From: Novosphingobium sp.
Lineage (GTDB): Bacteria > Pseudomonadota > Alphaproteobacteria > Sphingomonadales > Sphingomonadaceae
Length of the DNA: 64,000 nt
Direction: 5' to 3'
Assembly (NCBI GenBank): GCA_017745295.1
Contig: JAGHZR010000024.1
Span: 78,772 to 142,771 of the forward strand
The position numbers and the translations under genes are program-made. Under the pieces are notes generated by a model that was not told the DNA's origin, searched no databases, and saw nothing but the letters and a program-made list of their open reading frames with translations. Positions 1-8,390 of the stretch are shown here, in pieces (the stretch's first letter is position 1; every line of letters begins with the position of its first letter).

Positions 1-128
1 TGTATGCCATGGACTATCCCTACCAGTACGAGGCCGATGAAGTCCGCAAGCTCGACGCCATGGACATGGCTCCGGACGTAAAGCGCAAGTTCTTCCAGAC
101 CAACGCCGAACGCTGGTTCGGCCTGTGA
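1..128 (+). CDS. C-terminus of a LigW-like amidohydrolase-family decarboxylase (5' end outside window)
   Basis: Only the last 41 residues are present, in the frame that begins at base 3. They contain DYPYQY and end FFQTNAERWFGL. The aspartate of a (T/M)D(W/Y)P motif followed by an N-A-(R/E)-x-(L/W)-F tail is typical of metal-dependent aromatic decarboxylases of amidohydrolase family 2. These particular words resemble, from memory, 5-carboxyvanillate decarboxylase LigW, which makes vanillate from the biphenyl branch of lignin catabolism. The following transporter starts inside this stop codon (GTGA overlap), so the two are probably translated together. The family call is fairly safe. The LigW assignment is tentative because the catalytic part is not in the window. 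Confidence 0.55.
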   Translation, partial: YAMDYPYQYEADEVRKLDAMDMAPDVKRKFFQTNAERWFGL

Positions 129-1750
129 AGGCCGACGTCACGCACCCGGTGCTATCGGCACCGGCCCGCCACGTCGCCCGCGGCGGATGGTATGCGCTGG
201 CCCTGATCGCGCTGACCAACGCCATGAGCCTGCTTGACCGCCAGATCCTCGCCATCCTGGCCCCGGCGATCAAACAGGACCTCGCCATCGGCGATGCCGA
301 GATGGGGCTGCTGTTCGGTACTGTCTTTGCGCTGTTCTACGCGCTGTTCTCGCTGCCGGTCGGGCGGCTTGCGGACGGCTGGCTGCGCGGCAGGCTGCTC
401 TCGCTCAGCATTCTGTTCTGGTCCGCCGCGACCGCGATGGCGGGAATGACATCGAGCTTCGCCATGCTCGCCACGTCCCGTCTCTGCGTCGGCATCGGCG
501 AGGCCGCGACGCAGCCCGCCGGAACCTCGCTGATCTACGACTACTGGCCGCGCCATCGCCGCGGCTTCGTGATGGCGGTCATGGCCTCGGCCATCGCGCT
601 GGGCCTCGGCGGATCGCTGGTGCTGGGCGGCCTCGCGGCCCAGATGTGGAGCGACGCCTTCGCCCCCGGCACCGCACCGTTCGGCCTCAAGGGCTGGCAG
701 TTCGCCTTCCTCGTCGCCGCCGCGCCGGGTTTCGTGCTGTCGCTCTTCCTCTGGCGCCTGCGCGAACCGGAGCGCGGCGCGATGGACGGAATCGCCAGCC
801 CGCCCGACCCACACCCGTTCCGCGCCAGCCTCTCGCTGCTCGGCGCGGTGACGCCGGGCGCGCATTGGGTTGCGATGGCCCTGCGTCGGACGAGCGGGCG
901 CAGCCTGGCACTCAATCTGGGCGCGCTGGCTGCCATCGCCGCCCTGATGATCCTTCTCGCCCGCGTCGGGATGCGCCATTCGCCGCGCCCGCCGCTCGGC
1001 TTCGGCGCTTTCACGATCGACCCACACGTCCTGCAATGGCTGGTGATCGGCGTCGGCATGCTGGTCGTGGTCAACTTGCTGCAAGGCGTGAAGGCGCGCG
1101 ACAGTCAGGCTTTCCGCGTCATCGCCGGATCGCCGACGCTGATCATGGCCATGGCCGTCGGCACGCTGCAATCGACGATCAACTACGGGATGATGGCCTT
1201 CAACCCCAGTTTCCTGATCCGCACCTACCACCTCTCGCTGGCCGACACCGCCTTGCAGTTCGGCCTGCTCTCCGCCGCGACCGGCATCGTCGGCCCGCTG
1301 CTCTGGGGCCCGCTGTCCGACCGCCTGCACTTGCGCTTTCCCGGCGGCGGCCGCGCGGGGATCGCGCTGCTGTCGATGGGCCTGTCACCGTTGCTGTCGT
1401 TCTGGGTCTACTGGGCGCCCGCCCCCGGAGACTTCTACGCCCGCTTCGTGGTCTATAGCCTGTTGCTGACCGGCTGGATGCCGCCGCTCTACGCGATCCT
1501 CTACGACCAGGTGCTGCCGCGCATGCGGGGGCTGACCGCCAGCCTCTACCTGCTGGTCATGACCATCCTCGGCATGGGCGTGGGACCTTACGTCGTCGGC
1601 CTGATCTCCGATGCGACCGGCGACTTGCGCACCGCGATGCTGAGCATCAACGTCGTGGCCCTGCCGATCGTGGTGCTGCTGCTGCTCATTTCCCGCCGGG
1701 TCGCTCGCGACGAGGCCGGTCTCACGATCCGCGCCGGCATCGCCGACTGA
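125..1750 (+). CDS. MFS transporter, spinster-like, probably aromatic compound transport
   Basis: The 541-residue polytopic inner-membrane protein begins with GTG overlapping the stop of the decarboxylase fragment. Residues 20-45 carry the first helix and the LLDRQILAIL pattern common in spinster-like MFS carriers. GRLADGW around residue 80 is the cytoplasmic loop 2-3 signature. About twelve hydrophobic segments follow, with a long poorly hydrophobic region near residues 210-260 that makes the protein longer than the usual 420-460 residues. Coupling to a LigW-like gene suggests it carries a lignin-derived aromatic acid or dimer; that substrate is inference. A hairpin with a T-rich tail follows the stop. 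Confidence 0.8.
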   Translation: MKADVTHPVLSAPARHVARGGWYALALIALTNAMSLLDRQILAILAPAIKQDLAIGDAEMGLLFGTVFALFYALFSLPVGRLADGWLRGRLLSLSILFWSAATAMAGMTSSFAMLATSRLCVGIGEAATQPAGTSLIYDYWPRHRRGFVMAVMASAIALGLGGSLVLGGLAAQMWSDAFAPGTAPFGLKGWQFAFLVAAAPGFVLSLFLWRLREPERGAMDGIASPPDPHPFRASLSLLGAVTPGAHWVAMALRRTSGRSLALNLGALAAIAALMILLARVGMRHSPRPPLGFGAFTIDPHVLQWLVIGVGMLVVVNLLQGVKARDSQAFRVIAGSPTLIMAMAVGTLQSTINYGMMAFNPSFLIRTYHLSLADTALQFGLLSAATGIVGPLLWGPLSDRLHLRFPGGGRAGIALLSMGLSPLLSFWVYWAPAPGDFYARFVVYSLLLTGWMPPLYAILYDQVLPRMRGLTASLYLLVMTILGMGVGPYVVGLISDATGDLRTAMLSINVVALPIVVLLLLISRRVARDEAGLTIRAGIAD

Positions 1751-1788
1751 ATTTCACGCGCCCGTCCGGCTTCCGGCCGGTTCGGGAA

Positions 1789-1824
1789 GAAGCCGGTCGC
1801 TCCGGCATCGGCTTCTCCTCTTTT
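1789..1824 (+). terminator. Putative terminator between convergent MFS and carotenoid oxygenase genes
   Basis: GAAGCCG (1789-1795) pairs with CGGCTTC (1809-1815) across a 13-base loop, and a pyrimidine run tcctctttt follows. The position 39 bases after the MFS stop, between two convergent genes, fits a rho-independent terminator for the plus-strand operon. The stem is short. Confidence 0.4.
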
Positions 1825-1826
1825 CT

Positions 1827-3296
1827 TCAGGCGGCGAGTCCGATCGCACCCGCTTCGGCCCAATTGCCATGAAGCCCGAAACGCAGCCGGATCGGCACGT
1901 GGATCGTCGCGACCGGCCCTTTCTCGATATCGAGCGCCTCGAAGATCAGCAGGTCGCTGCGATGCTCTTCCAGCCGGTTGCAGACCTGCACGATCCAGCC
2001 GTCTCCTTCCGGCGCGTCGGGCGCGCGGGGCACGAAGCAAGGCTCCTGCAAGCTGGAGACCGGCCCGCACCACCAGTGTTGCTCGCGCCCGCTTCCCAGG
2101 TCCTTGAGGAACAGGCAGTTCATCAGCAAGCCGCCCGCGCTGCCGCCGCGCAGTTCGACGGGGCGGCGCATGTCCATCTCCAGCATCCAGCCATAGCGTG
2201 TCTTGCGCCCCGTAAAGCGATCGTCGATGCGCGGGAATTCGGCGGCGGTATCGGACAGGCGCGTGACGGCATCGAAAGCCTCGCCATTGGCGGCCATGTC
2301 CACCGTCCAGTCGGTCAGGTAGCTCATCGCCTCCATGCCGTTGAACGGCGCCCCGTGAACGTCCGGGAAGAACGGAAACATGTTGTTCTTCGCCTCGGCG
2401 GTGAGGAAGTGAACTTTCGATCCCTCCTGCCACGCATTGAGGACATGGCTGGCAAAGCAGTTGTCGCGGCGGAACCAGCGGATTTCCTCGCCTGCCACCC
2501 CTTCCCGGCGCGGCAATATGCCGAGATAGACCGGCAAATTGGTGTCGAAGCCGAAATGCGGCAGGCCCTGCTCCAGCCGCTCCCAGCTGCCGATCGAAGG
2601 TACGATGTGGATCGCGAGGTAGTCTTCGGTGATCGCGAAGTCGTGCATCATGCAATAGTAGGGCGCCTTGAACCACACCTCGCGCAGCAGTTCGCCCGCC
2701 GGACTCACTTCGTAATAGGCGACATCGTCAGTGCAGAGGCCCGAGGCGGCGTAGCCGATCGCCACCATATTGCCGGTGGCGGGATCGACCTTGGGATGCG
2801 CGGTGAAAGTCTGCCCGCGCATGGCGCCGCCGAATGTCTCGAAACCGATCGTCTCCATGGTCGCCGGATCCATCAGCAGGGCGGGGCCGTCCTCCTTCAT
2901 CGCCCAGAGCTTGCCGGCATGGATCCAGGCATTGGTATTGGCAGTGGAGCGGAACCGGCCCGCCACGGCCGGATCGTCGGTAAGCGGATTGCGATAGGCG
3001 CCGAACAGCGCCTCGCCCGCCTCATGCTCCAGCTTCCACTTGTCGGTATGCGCCCAGCGCTGACGCAAGTCGCACCGGCCGTCATGGATGTGGAACCGGG
3101 TGATCATGCCGTCGCCATTGAAAGCGATGTCGTCGCCGAGCCGTGGCGGGAACTGCGGGTCGGGCTGGACGCGGAAGAACGCGCCGTCCAGTTCGGGCGG
3201 GATCGTGCCTTCATGCGCGAGATCGGCGATATCCGCCTCGATCCGCGACGGGGTGTTGAACCCGGTGAAACTCGGGGTTTGCGGAAAATGGGCCAT
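1827..3296 (-). CDS. Carotenoid oxygenase family protein, lignostilbene dioxygenase type
   Basis: The 489-residue protein is a non-heme iron dioxygenase of the carotenoid cleavage/lignostilbene family, which splits a conjugated C=C bond into two aldehydes. The four expected iron-binding histidines are visible at H167 (TAHPKVD), H218 (MMHDFAIT), H284 (FASHVLN) and H476 (GLHGNW), so it should be catalytically competent. The N-terminus has the PPELDGAFFRVQPDP pattern of bacterial members, and the length is normal. It lacks a signal peptide. It is divergent from a MarR gene, with a shared operator-like site between them. In a lignin island, stilbene-type dimers such as lignostilbene are the likely substrate; an apocarotenoid substrate cannot be excluded. 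Confidence 0.88.
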   Translation of the reverse strand: MAHFPQTPSFTGFNTPSRIEADIADLAHEGTIPPELDGAFFRVQPDPQFPPRLGDDIAFNGDGMITRFHIHDGRCDLRQRWAHTDKWKLEHEAGEALFGAYRNPLTDDPAVAGRFRSTANTNAWIHAGKLWAMKEDGPALLMDPATMETIGFETFGGAMRGQTFTAHPKVDPATGNMVAIGYAASGLCTDDVAYYEVSPAGELLREVWFKAPYYCMMHDFAITEDYLAIHIVPSIGSWERLEQGLPHFGFDTNLPVYLGILPRREGVAGEEIRWFRRDNCFASHVLNAWQEGSKVHFLTAEAKNNMFPFFPDVHGAPFNGMEAMSYLTDWTVDMAANGEAFDAVTRLSDTAAEFPRIDDRFTGRKTRYGWMLEMDMRRPVELRGGSAGGLLMNCLFLKDLGSGREQHWWCGPVSSLQEPCFVPRAPDAPEGDGWIVQVCNRLEEHRSDLLIFEALDIEKGPVATIHVPIRLRFGLHGNWAEAGAIGLAA

Positions 3297-3323
3297 GACC
3301 TCTCCAGTCGCTTATTATTGCCG

Positions 3324-3345
3324 CGATATTGTATGCTATACTAAC
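3324..3345. promoter_or_regulatory. Operator-like site in the oxygenase/marR divergent promoter region
   Basis: The core GTATGCTATAC (3331-3341) is an imperfect palindrome in an AT-rich patch of an otherwise GC-rich region. The 22 bases match the reverse complement of 24846-24867 at 19 of 22 positions. It lies 28 bases upstream of the oxygenase start and 57 bases upstream of the MarR start, where it could control both. Confidence 0.5.
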
Positions 3346-3401
3346 ATTTATTTTCCAAGCCATCGCTTGACGATTCCCGCAAACGCTCGCAACAGGGTGA
3401 A

Positions 3402-3869
3402 ATGAAAGACCCCGAAACATTCGCTGGACTGACAGCCGGCCGCACGCTCGATCATGTCCTCGACTTGCACCTGCGACTGGCCCAAAGCGCCACGCAGCGC
3501 CGTTTTTCGGAGATTTTCAGCGACCTCGGCATTACCCAGACGCAGCTTACCGCGATGCTGCTGATCGCCGAGACCCCCGGCACCTCGCAGGCCGACATCG
3601 GCCGTACGCTCCAGATGGACCGCGCCACGGTGATGGGCATCATCAATCGCCTGGAAGGGCGCAGCCTTATCGTCCGCGGTCAGTCCACCGAGGACCGCCG
3701 CCGCCAGACGCTGGAGATCACCGAACAGGGTGTCGCCATGCTCTCGGCTGCACACGAACGCAGCGGTGAACTCGGCCTGTGGCTGCGCGAACGGTTTTCC
3801 GATGCCGAGTTTCACATGCTCGCCGCCCTGCTGAAGCGCATTCACGAGGTCGATATCGGCGGGCTTTGA
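3402..3869 (+). CDS. MarR-family transcriptional regulator
   Basis: The 155-residue cytoplasmic DNA-binding protein has the MarR winged-helix layout. The recognition-helix region TSQADIGRTLQMDRATVMGII is at about residues 60-82, and the wing STEDRRRQTLEIT at about 103-115 carries the D-x-R-(S/R)-R pattern. Members of this family normally repress a divergent catabolic gene and release DNA on binding a phenolic or CoA ligand. The divergent carotenoid oxygenase is the obvious target. The AT-rich imperfect palindrome between them is the candidate operator, and the same sequence recurs in front of the TonB receptor near 24.8 kb. Confidence 0.85.
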   Translation: MKDPETFAGLTAGRTLDHVLDLHLRLAQSATQRRFSEIFSDLGITQTQLTAMLLIAETPGTSQADIGRTLQMDRATVMGIINRLEGRSLIVRGQSTEDRRRQTLEITEQGVAMLSAAHERSGELGLWLRERFSDAEFHMLAALLKRIHEVDIGGL

Positions 3870-3914
3870 CGTTCACGCCAACAAGGTGGAAGTACCCTCC
3901 AACCGCTGGGCGCC

Positions 3915-5222
3915 TCAGCCGCGCATGCGCAGCTTCATGAACAGCAGGGCGATCGCGGCGAGCAACGAACCGCTGGCGATCAGTGTCGAAACCATGGCCA
4001 GCGACAGGCCCGCCTCGAACAGCATGCCCGCCACGATGGGCGAAAGCGCCGCCCCGCCGCGCCCCACACCGATCGCGAAGCCGGTGCCGGTCGCCCGCAC
4101 GTGGGTCGGGAAGGCGCGGGCAAAGATCGTGTAGAGCCCGGAAACCGCGCTATTGGTGAAAAGGCCCGATACGAAAGCCAGCGCCGAAAGCCCGGTCAGC
4201 GTGGTCGCCCCGAAGGCGCCGAACAGGGCGATCATGATCCACGAGCCCAGCAGGGCGGCCACCGTCGCGCCTTGCAGCGGCAGGCGCTGGACGATGAAGC
4301 CGAACACCCCGCCGCCTATGGCGCCACCGAGATTCGCCCAGACGAGAACCCCGGCCGCTTCGGGGGGAGGAAAGCCGATGTCGACCACGATCTTCGGCAC
4401 CCATTTCAGGATGAAATAGAAGCTGACGAGATGCGCGAAGTAGGCGAAAGTGACGAGCAGCGTCGTCGCCAGCAGGCCGGGGCGCAGGATATCCGCAAGC
4501 GACGCCCCCGCCTCTTCGCGGGTCGTCGGCGGCAGGTCATCGACCGGCGGATGGCCGCAGCGCGCGAGGAGCCGGTTGACCCGTTCCAGCGTATCCGGCC
4601 TGCGCCGCACCAGCAGGAACGGCACCGGCTCCGGGACGAAGAACCACACGAGCGGAAGGAAGGCTGCCGTCGCCAGGCAGCCGAACCAGAAGATCGCGTG
4701 CCAGTCGAACATAGTCAGCAGCCAGGCGGAGACAAGACCGCCCGCCACCGCGCCCAGCGGATAGCCGATCACCATGATCGCCAGCGCCACGTTGCGATAG
4801 CGCGCATTGGCGAATTCCGCCGTCACCGCATTGATCGCAGCGAGCATGCCGCCGATCCCAAGCCCGGTAAGCACGCGCCAGAGCGAAAGCGTCAGCACGT
4901 CCTGCGCCTGCGTCGCCATGGCCATGCCCAGCACCATGATACAGAGGCAACCGAGGATGGCATGACGACGCCCGATCCGGTCCGCGACGCCGCCCAGGAC
5001 GACCGAACCGATGGCCATGCCGATCAGTTCCATCGACAGAACGACCCCCAGAGCCACCCGGTCGATCCCCCAGTCGGCAGCGATGCCGGGAGAAGCGAAG
5101 CTGATCGAGAGCACGTCGAACCCGTCGAGCGCATTGAGTCCGACCATGATCGCCACGGCCGCGACTTGCCCCTTCGACATGGGCGCTCGCTCGATGATCT
5201 CGCGCGGATCTGCTGTCGGCAC
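3915..5222 (-). CDS. MFS transporter, aromatic acid:H+ symporter (AAHS) type
   Basis: This is an inner-membrane carrier of about 435 residues. LNALDGFDVLSISFASP in helix 1 with its internal aspartate, and GVADRIGRRHAIL in loop 2-3, are hallmarks of the PcaK/BenK AAHS family that imports aromatic acids with protons. I chose the GTG at 5222 because GAGGGGGA sits just upstream. An in-frame TTG at 5285 that overlaps the stop of the preceding NTF2-like gene would add 21 residues and is the alternative. It is the last gene of the minus-strand ligF operon, so it probably imports a lignin-derived aromatic acid or dimer. Confidence 0.82.
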   Translation of the reverse strand: MPTADPREIIERAPMSKGQVAAVAIMVGLNALDGFDVLSISFASPGIAADWGIDRVALGVVLSMELIGMAIGSVVLGGVADRIGRRHAILGCLCIMVLGMAMATQAQDVLTLSLWRVLTGLGIGGMLAAINAVTAEFANARYRNVALAIMVIGYPLGAVAGGLVSAWLLTMFDWHAIFWFGCLATAAFLPLVWFFVPEPVPFLLVRRRPDTLERVNRLLARCGHPPVDDLPPTTREEAGASLADILRPGLLATTLLVTFAYFAHLVSFYFILKWVPKIVVDIGFPPPEAAGVLVWANLGGAIGGGVFGFIVQRLPLQGATVAALLGSWIMIALFGAFGATTLTGLSALAFVSGLFTNSAVSGLYTIFARAFPTHVRATGTGFAIGVGRGGAALSPIVAGMLFEAGLSLAMVSTLIASGSLLAAIALLFMKLRMRG

Positions 5223-5281
5223 GCCTTCCCCCTCTTTTGCGATTGCCCGGCCGGAGCCGACGCTCCGGCCGTTTACGACAT

Positions 5282-6007
5282 TCAAACCGCTTCCTGCCCC
5301 GCCAGCACGTTACCGAACCGCGGATGCGCAAAATGCATCGGCACGTCCTGACGATAGGGCCAGGTCAGCCGGTGGACACCAGGCGGCAGCAGGCGGTCGG
5401 GCCCGATCGGATCTTCGGGGAACGTTCGCGTGGCAGGCTGGAGATGCGAAGTGGTGTGGGCCCAGCCGTCCTCGTAATTGCCTTGCCATTGCATCATGTA
5501 GTCGAGCCGCTTGATCTTCCAGGCGCCATTCTCGCGCACGTAGTCGTTCTCATAAATACCGGCTTCCATGAACTGCTGCGGCATGACCGCCTCGCGCGTG
5601 TCCTGGAAATCGTCGTGCCAGCCGCCGAACAGCAGACCGCGAAACCGGCCTTTCGCGGTCTGCCGGTCGGGCGCGACGGTAATCACGTCCTGCATCTGGA
5701 AATGGTCGAGCAGCAGCCCGTCGACCGGCCCCGGCCTGCCCCCGGTGAAACGCTGCTGGATCCAGTCTCCGTAGAGCCGCCGGACACCGGCATGCCCCAC
5801 GTACTCGCCGGAAAGGAAGACGACGACGCCGTCCTCGGCGAAAAGCTCGGCTACCTGATCGGGTAGATTGAAATCGATGTAATAGCCGTAGGCCCAGTGC
5901 AGCCGCCGGATCGCGTTCACATCCTCCAGTTCGCCGACACGGTGCTCCAACGCAGCGAGACGCCGCTCGACATCCACAGGCAGGCCATTTGTACCGGGTT
6001 CTGGCAT
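5282..6007 (-). CDS. NTF2-like (SnoaL) family protein
   Basis: The 241-residue soluble protein has an N-terminal helix (ALEHRVGELEDVNAIRRLHW) followed by the YGYYIDFNLPDQVAELFAEDGVV pattern (about residues 40-65) of the SnoaL-like NTF2 cone fold. Such domains act as small isomerases, dehydratases, lyases or ring-hydroxylating dioxygenase beta-like subunits, so no reaction can be assigned. ATG at 6007 is preceded by GAGGAGAGGG. It lies in the lig operon between the aldehyde dehydrogenase and the transporter. A processing or turnover step on a lignin intermediate is possible but is only inferred from position. Confidence 0.75.
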   Translation of the reverse strand: MPEPGTNGLPVDVERRLAALEHRVGELEDVNAIRRLHWAYGYYIDFNLPDQVAELFAEDGVVVFLSGEYVGHAGVRRLYGDWIQQRFTGGRPGPVDGLLLDHFQMQDVITVAPDRQTAKGRFRGLLFGGWHDDFQDTREAVMPQQFMEAGIYENDYVRENGAWKIKRLDYMMQWQGNYEDGWAHTTSHLQPATRTFPEDPIGPDRLLPPGVHRLTWPYRQDVPMHFAHPRFGNVLAGQEAV

Positions 6008-6027
6008 CGCGCCCTCTCCTCGTTTTT

Positions 6028-6055
6028 CCCCCGGCAGCCTTGCATCTGCCGGGGG
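6028..6055. other. Intercistronic hairpin
   Basis: CCCCCGGCAG (6028-6037) and CTGCCGGGGG (6046-6055) form a perfect 10-bp stem with an 8-base loop between the aldehyde dehydrogenase and NTF2-like genes. On the minus-strand transcript it is followed by A residues, not U residues. It therefore looks like an mRNA stability or processing element, not a terminator. Confidence 0.45.
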
Positions 6056-6077
6056 ATGCGCCTCGATTACACCGCGC

Positions 6078-7514
6078 TTAGGCCTCTACCGGCTGGTACT
6101 GGCCGATCACCGACTTCACTTCGAGAAATTCCTCGATGCCGAACCTGCCGAACTCGCGGCCGTTGCCGGACTGCTTGTAGCCCCCGAACGGCATGTCGAA
6201 GGCAAGGCCGCCCGCATTCACGAAGACCGCGCCTGCGCGCAGCTTGCCCACCAGCTTGCCCGCCCGCGCCGGATCGCCTGCGATATAGGCGCCGAGACCA
6301 TAGGGCGTATCGTTGGCGATACGCACGGCCTCGGCTTCGTCCTCGTAAGGCATGATGACCAGGACCGGCCCGAAGATCTCCTCCTGCGCGATCGTCATAT
6401 CCGGCGTGACATCGGCGAATACGGTCGGCTTGACGTAATAGCCCTTGTCCAGACCGTCGGGCCGTCCAAGCCCGCCAGTCACCAGCCGCGCACCTTCGTC
6501 GATGCCCTTCCGGATCAGGCCCTGGATCTTCTCGTACTGCGCCTTGTTCACCACCGGGCCGATGTGCGGCCCTTCGCTGAGCGGATCGCCCACCGGCTTG
6601 GCCGCGAACATTTCGCCCACCTTCTCCGCCGCCGCGTCATGCTGCGAGCGGTGGACGAGCATGCGCGTCGGCGCGACGCAGCTCTGCCCGGAATTGAGCA
6701 GGACCCCGCCCACGCCGCCCGGCAGCGCCACATCGAGCGGCGTGCCTTCAAGGATGATGTTCGGCGACTTGCCGCCCAGTTCCTGCGACACGCGCTTCAC
6801 GGTATCAGCGGCGTTCTTCGCCACCATGATCCCGGCGCGGGTCGAACCGGTGAAGGAAATCATGTCGATCCCCGGATGGCGCGCCAGCGCCGTGCCCACT
6901 TCGGCGCCGTCCCCCTGCACGAGATTGAACACGCCAGCCGGAACCCCCGCCGCCGCCATCACTTCGGCGAAGATCGCGGCGGAACTGGGAGCTTCCTCGC
7001 TGGGCTTGAGGATCATCGTGCATCCGGCGGCGAGACAGGGGCCGACTTTGGCGACGATCTGGTTCATCGGCCAGTTCCACGGCGTGATCAGCGCGACGAC
7101 GCCGATCGGCTCGCGCACGACGGTATTGTCGCCGATCTTCTCCGAGAATTCGAACTGCGAAAGCGCCGCCAGCGCCTGCCCGAGATGACCCAGACCCGAT
7201 CCCGCCTGCGCGGTGGAGGCGGTGGAAATCGGGCAACCCATTTCCGTGGCGATGGCCTCGGCAATGTCGGGGATGCGGGCCTTGTAGGCTTCGATCACGC
7301 GCTCGATCAGCGCGATGCGTTCCTGCCTGGTGGTCTGCGAGAACGTCTCGAAAGCCCGGCGCGCGGCTTCCACGGCAAGGTCGACGTCGGCCGCGGTGCC
7401 CAGCACGATCTCGCTGGCCTGCCCCTCGGTCGCCGGGTTGATGACCGAATGGCGACGACCGCCCCGGCTGTCGATCCAGCGGCCGTCGATATAGTTCTGC
7501 AGATAGCTCTTCAT
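6078..7514 (-). CDS. Aldehyde dehydrogenase (NAD(P)+), lig operon
   Basis: The 478-residue enzyme starts at ATG 7514, preceded by GGAGCAGGA. Upstream in-frame codons read as low-quality sequence and are excluded. All catalytic residues of the ALDH superfamily are visible: N147 (PWNWP), K170 (ILKPSE), the general base E245 (QELGGKSPN) and the nucleophile C279 (GQSCVAP). The oxidised aldehyde is unknown. Because it follows ligF-ligE-ligG with a 40-base gap, it could act on vanillin or another aldehyde released from beta-ether or stilbene breakdown. Vanillin, protocatechualdehyde and side-chain aldehydes are all plausible. Confidence 0.88.
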   Translation of the reverse strand: MKSYLQNYIDGRWIDSRGGRRHSVINPATEGQASEIVLGTAADVDLAVEAARRAFETFSQTTRQERIALIERVIEAYKARIPDIAEAIATEMGCPISTASTAQAGSGLGHLGQALAALSQFEFSEKIGDNTVVREPIGVVALITPWNWPMNQIVAKVGPCLAAGCTMILKPSEEAPSSAAIFAEVMAAAGVPAGVFNLVQGDGAEVGTALARHPGIDMISFTGSTRAGIMVAKNAADTVKRVSQELGGKSPNIILEGTPLDVALPGGVGGVLLNSGQSCVAPTRMLVHRSQHDAAAEKVGEMFAAKPVGDPLSEGPHIGPVVNKAQYEKIQGLIRKGIDEGARLVTGGLGRPDGLDKGYYVKPTVFADVTPDMTIAQEEIFGPVLVIMPYEDEAEAVRIANDTPYGLGAYIAGDPARAGKLVGKLRAGAVFVNAGGLAFDMPFGGYKQSGNGREFGRFGIEEFLEVKSVIGQYQPVEA

Positions 7515-7554
7515 GATCCTGCTCCCGTTGGAGGGTTGTTCTCGTCGATGTTGG

Positions 7555-8376
7555 TCAGGCCGCCGTGAGCCCGAGTTCGGCGTCGGTGGCCGGGCGTCCC
7601 CACTTGTCGCGCGGGGGCATCGGGCGCGTGCTCCAGGCGGGATCGAGCGTGAAGCTCGACACCGCGCGGCCTTCCGGCAGGCGCCCGTTGCCGCCGCCCT
7701 GCGCATAGTCGTAGTAAAGCGTCATCAGTTCGCGGTGGCCGTGATGGCGCTCCACCACGGGATGCGAAAGACACGCCTCGCGCCAGCGCAGGACGCGGGT
7801 CAGGTGCTGCGGCACTTCGTAAGCCTCGTAATATTCGAGGAACCACAACCGCTTGAACATCGGCGCAAAGGCGACTTCCGCCCAGCCGAAGCGATCGAAC
7901 AGATAGTCCCCGTCCGGCGCGTAGTGCCGCAGGAAATCGTCGAGCCGGGCATATTGCGCATCCACTTCGGCGCGATGCTCCTCGCGCTTCGCGGCATCGC
8001 GGTTGAGGATCATTCGGTAGCCCGCCCCTGTGAACTGACCATCGGTAGCGCAGAGCATCGCCTCCACCGCATGTTCGAAGGGATCGGCCCGCGCCACCGG
8101 CACTTCGGGGAAGCGATCCTCGAAGTAGCGCAGGATGACCATGCTTTCCTTCAGCGTTTCCCCGTTTTCCAGCTCCAGCGCCGGAAGCGAGGTGGTCCCC
8201 CGCGTCTTGGCGAGCAGCCAGTCCGGCCGGGCCAGCGAGATGTCGATCTCGTGGTCCGTCATCAAGCCGGACAGCCCCTTGAGGTCGAGCAGCAGCTCGA
8301 CCCGCTCGGAAAAGGGGCAGCCCGGAATGTGGTACATCCGCAAGGTCCCGCCCGGCGGCTCGTCATGCCATGCCAT
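7555..8376 (-). CDS. ligG: LigG-type glutathione lyase (glutathione S-transferase superfamily)
   Basis: LigG removes glutathione from the beta-S-glutathionyl hydroxypropiophenone product of the beta-etherases. The sequence MYHIPGCPFSERVELLLDLKG places the catalytic cysteine at residue 20, counting from ATG 8376. The C-terminal half (FDRFGWAEVAFAPMFKRLWF, then YYDYAQGGGNGRLPEGR and PMPPRDKWGRPATDAELGL) agrees with my memory of Sphingobium SYK-6 LigG almost word for word. I chose ATG 8376, which has GGAG upstream; a TTG at 8394 overlapping the ligE stop is possible. The gene order ligF-ligE-ligG is the classical one. The enzyme should be cytoplasmic and work directly on the product of its neighbours. 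Confidence 0.88.
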   Translation of the reverse strand: MAWHDEPPGGTLRMYHIPGCPFSERVELLLDLKGLSGLMTDHEIDISLARPDWLLAKTRGTTSLPALELENGETLKESMVILRYFEDRFPEVPVARADPFEHAVEAMLCATDGQFTGAGYRMILNRDAAKREEHRAEVDAQYARLDDFLRHYAPDGDYLFDRFGWAEVAFAPMFKRLWFLEYYEAYEVPQHLTRVLRWREACLSHPVVERHHGHRELMTLYYDYAQGGGNGRLPEGRAVSSFTLDPAWSTRPMPPRDKWGRPATDAELGLTAA

Positions 8377-8390
8377 TGCCTGTGCTCCGT

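Noticed and set aside
6028..6055. A rho-independent terminator inside the lig operon
   Set aside because: The hairpin is followed by A residues on the transcribed strand, so it is not a terminator for the operon.
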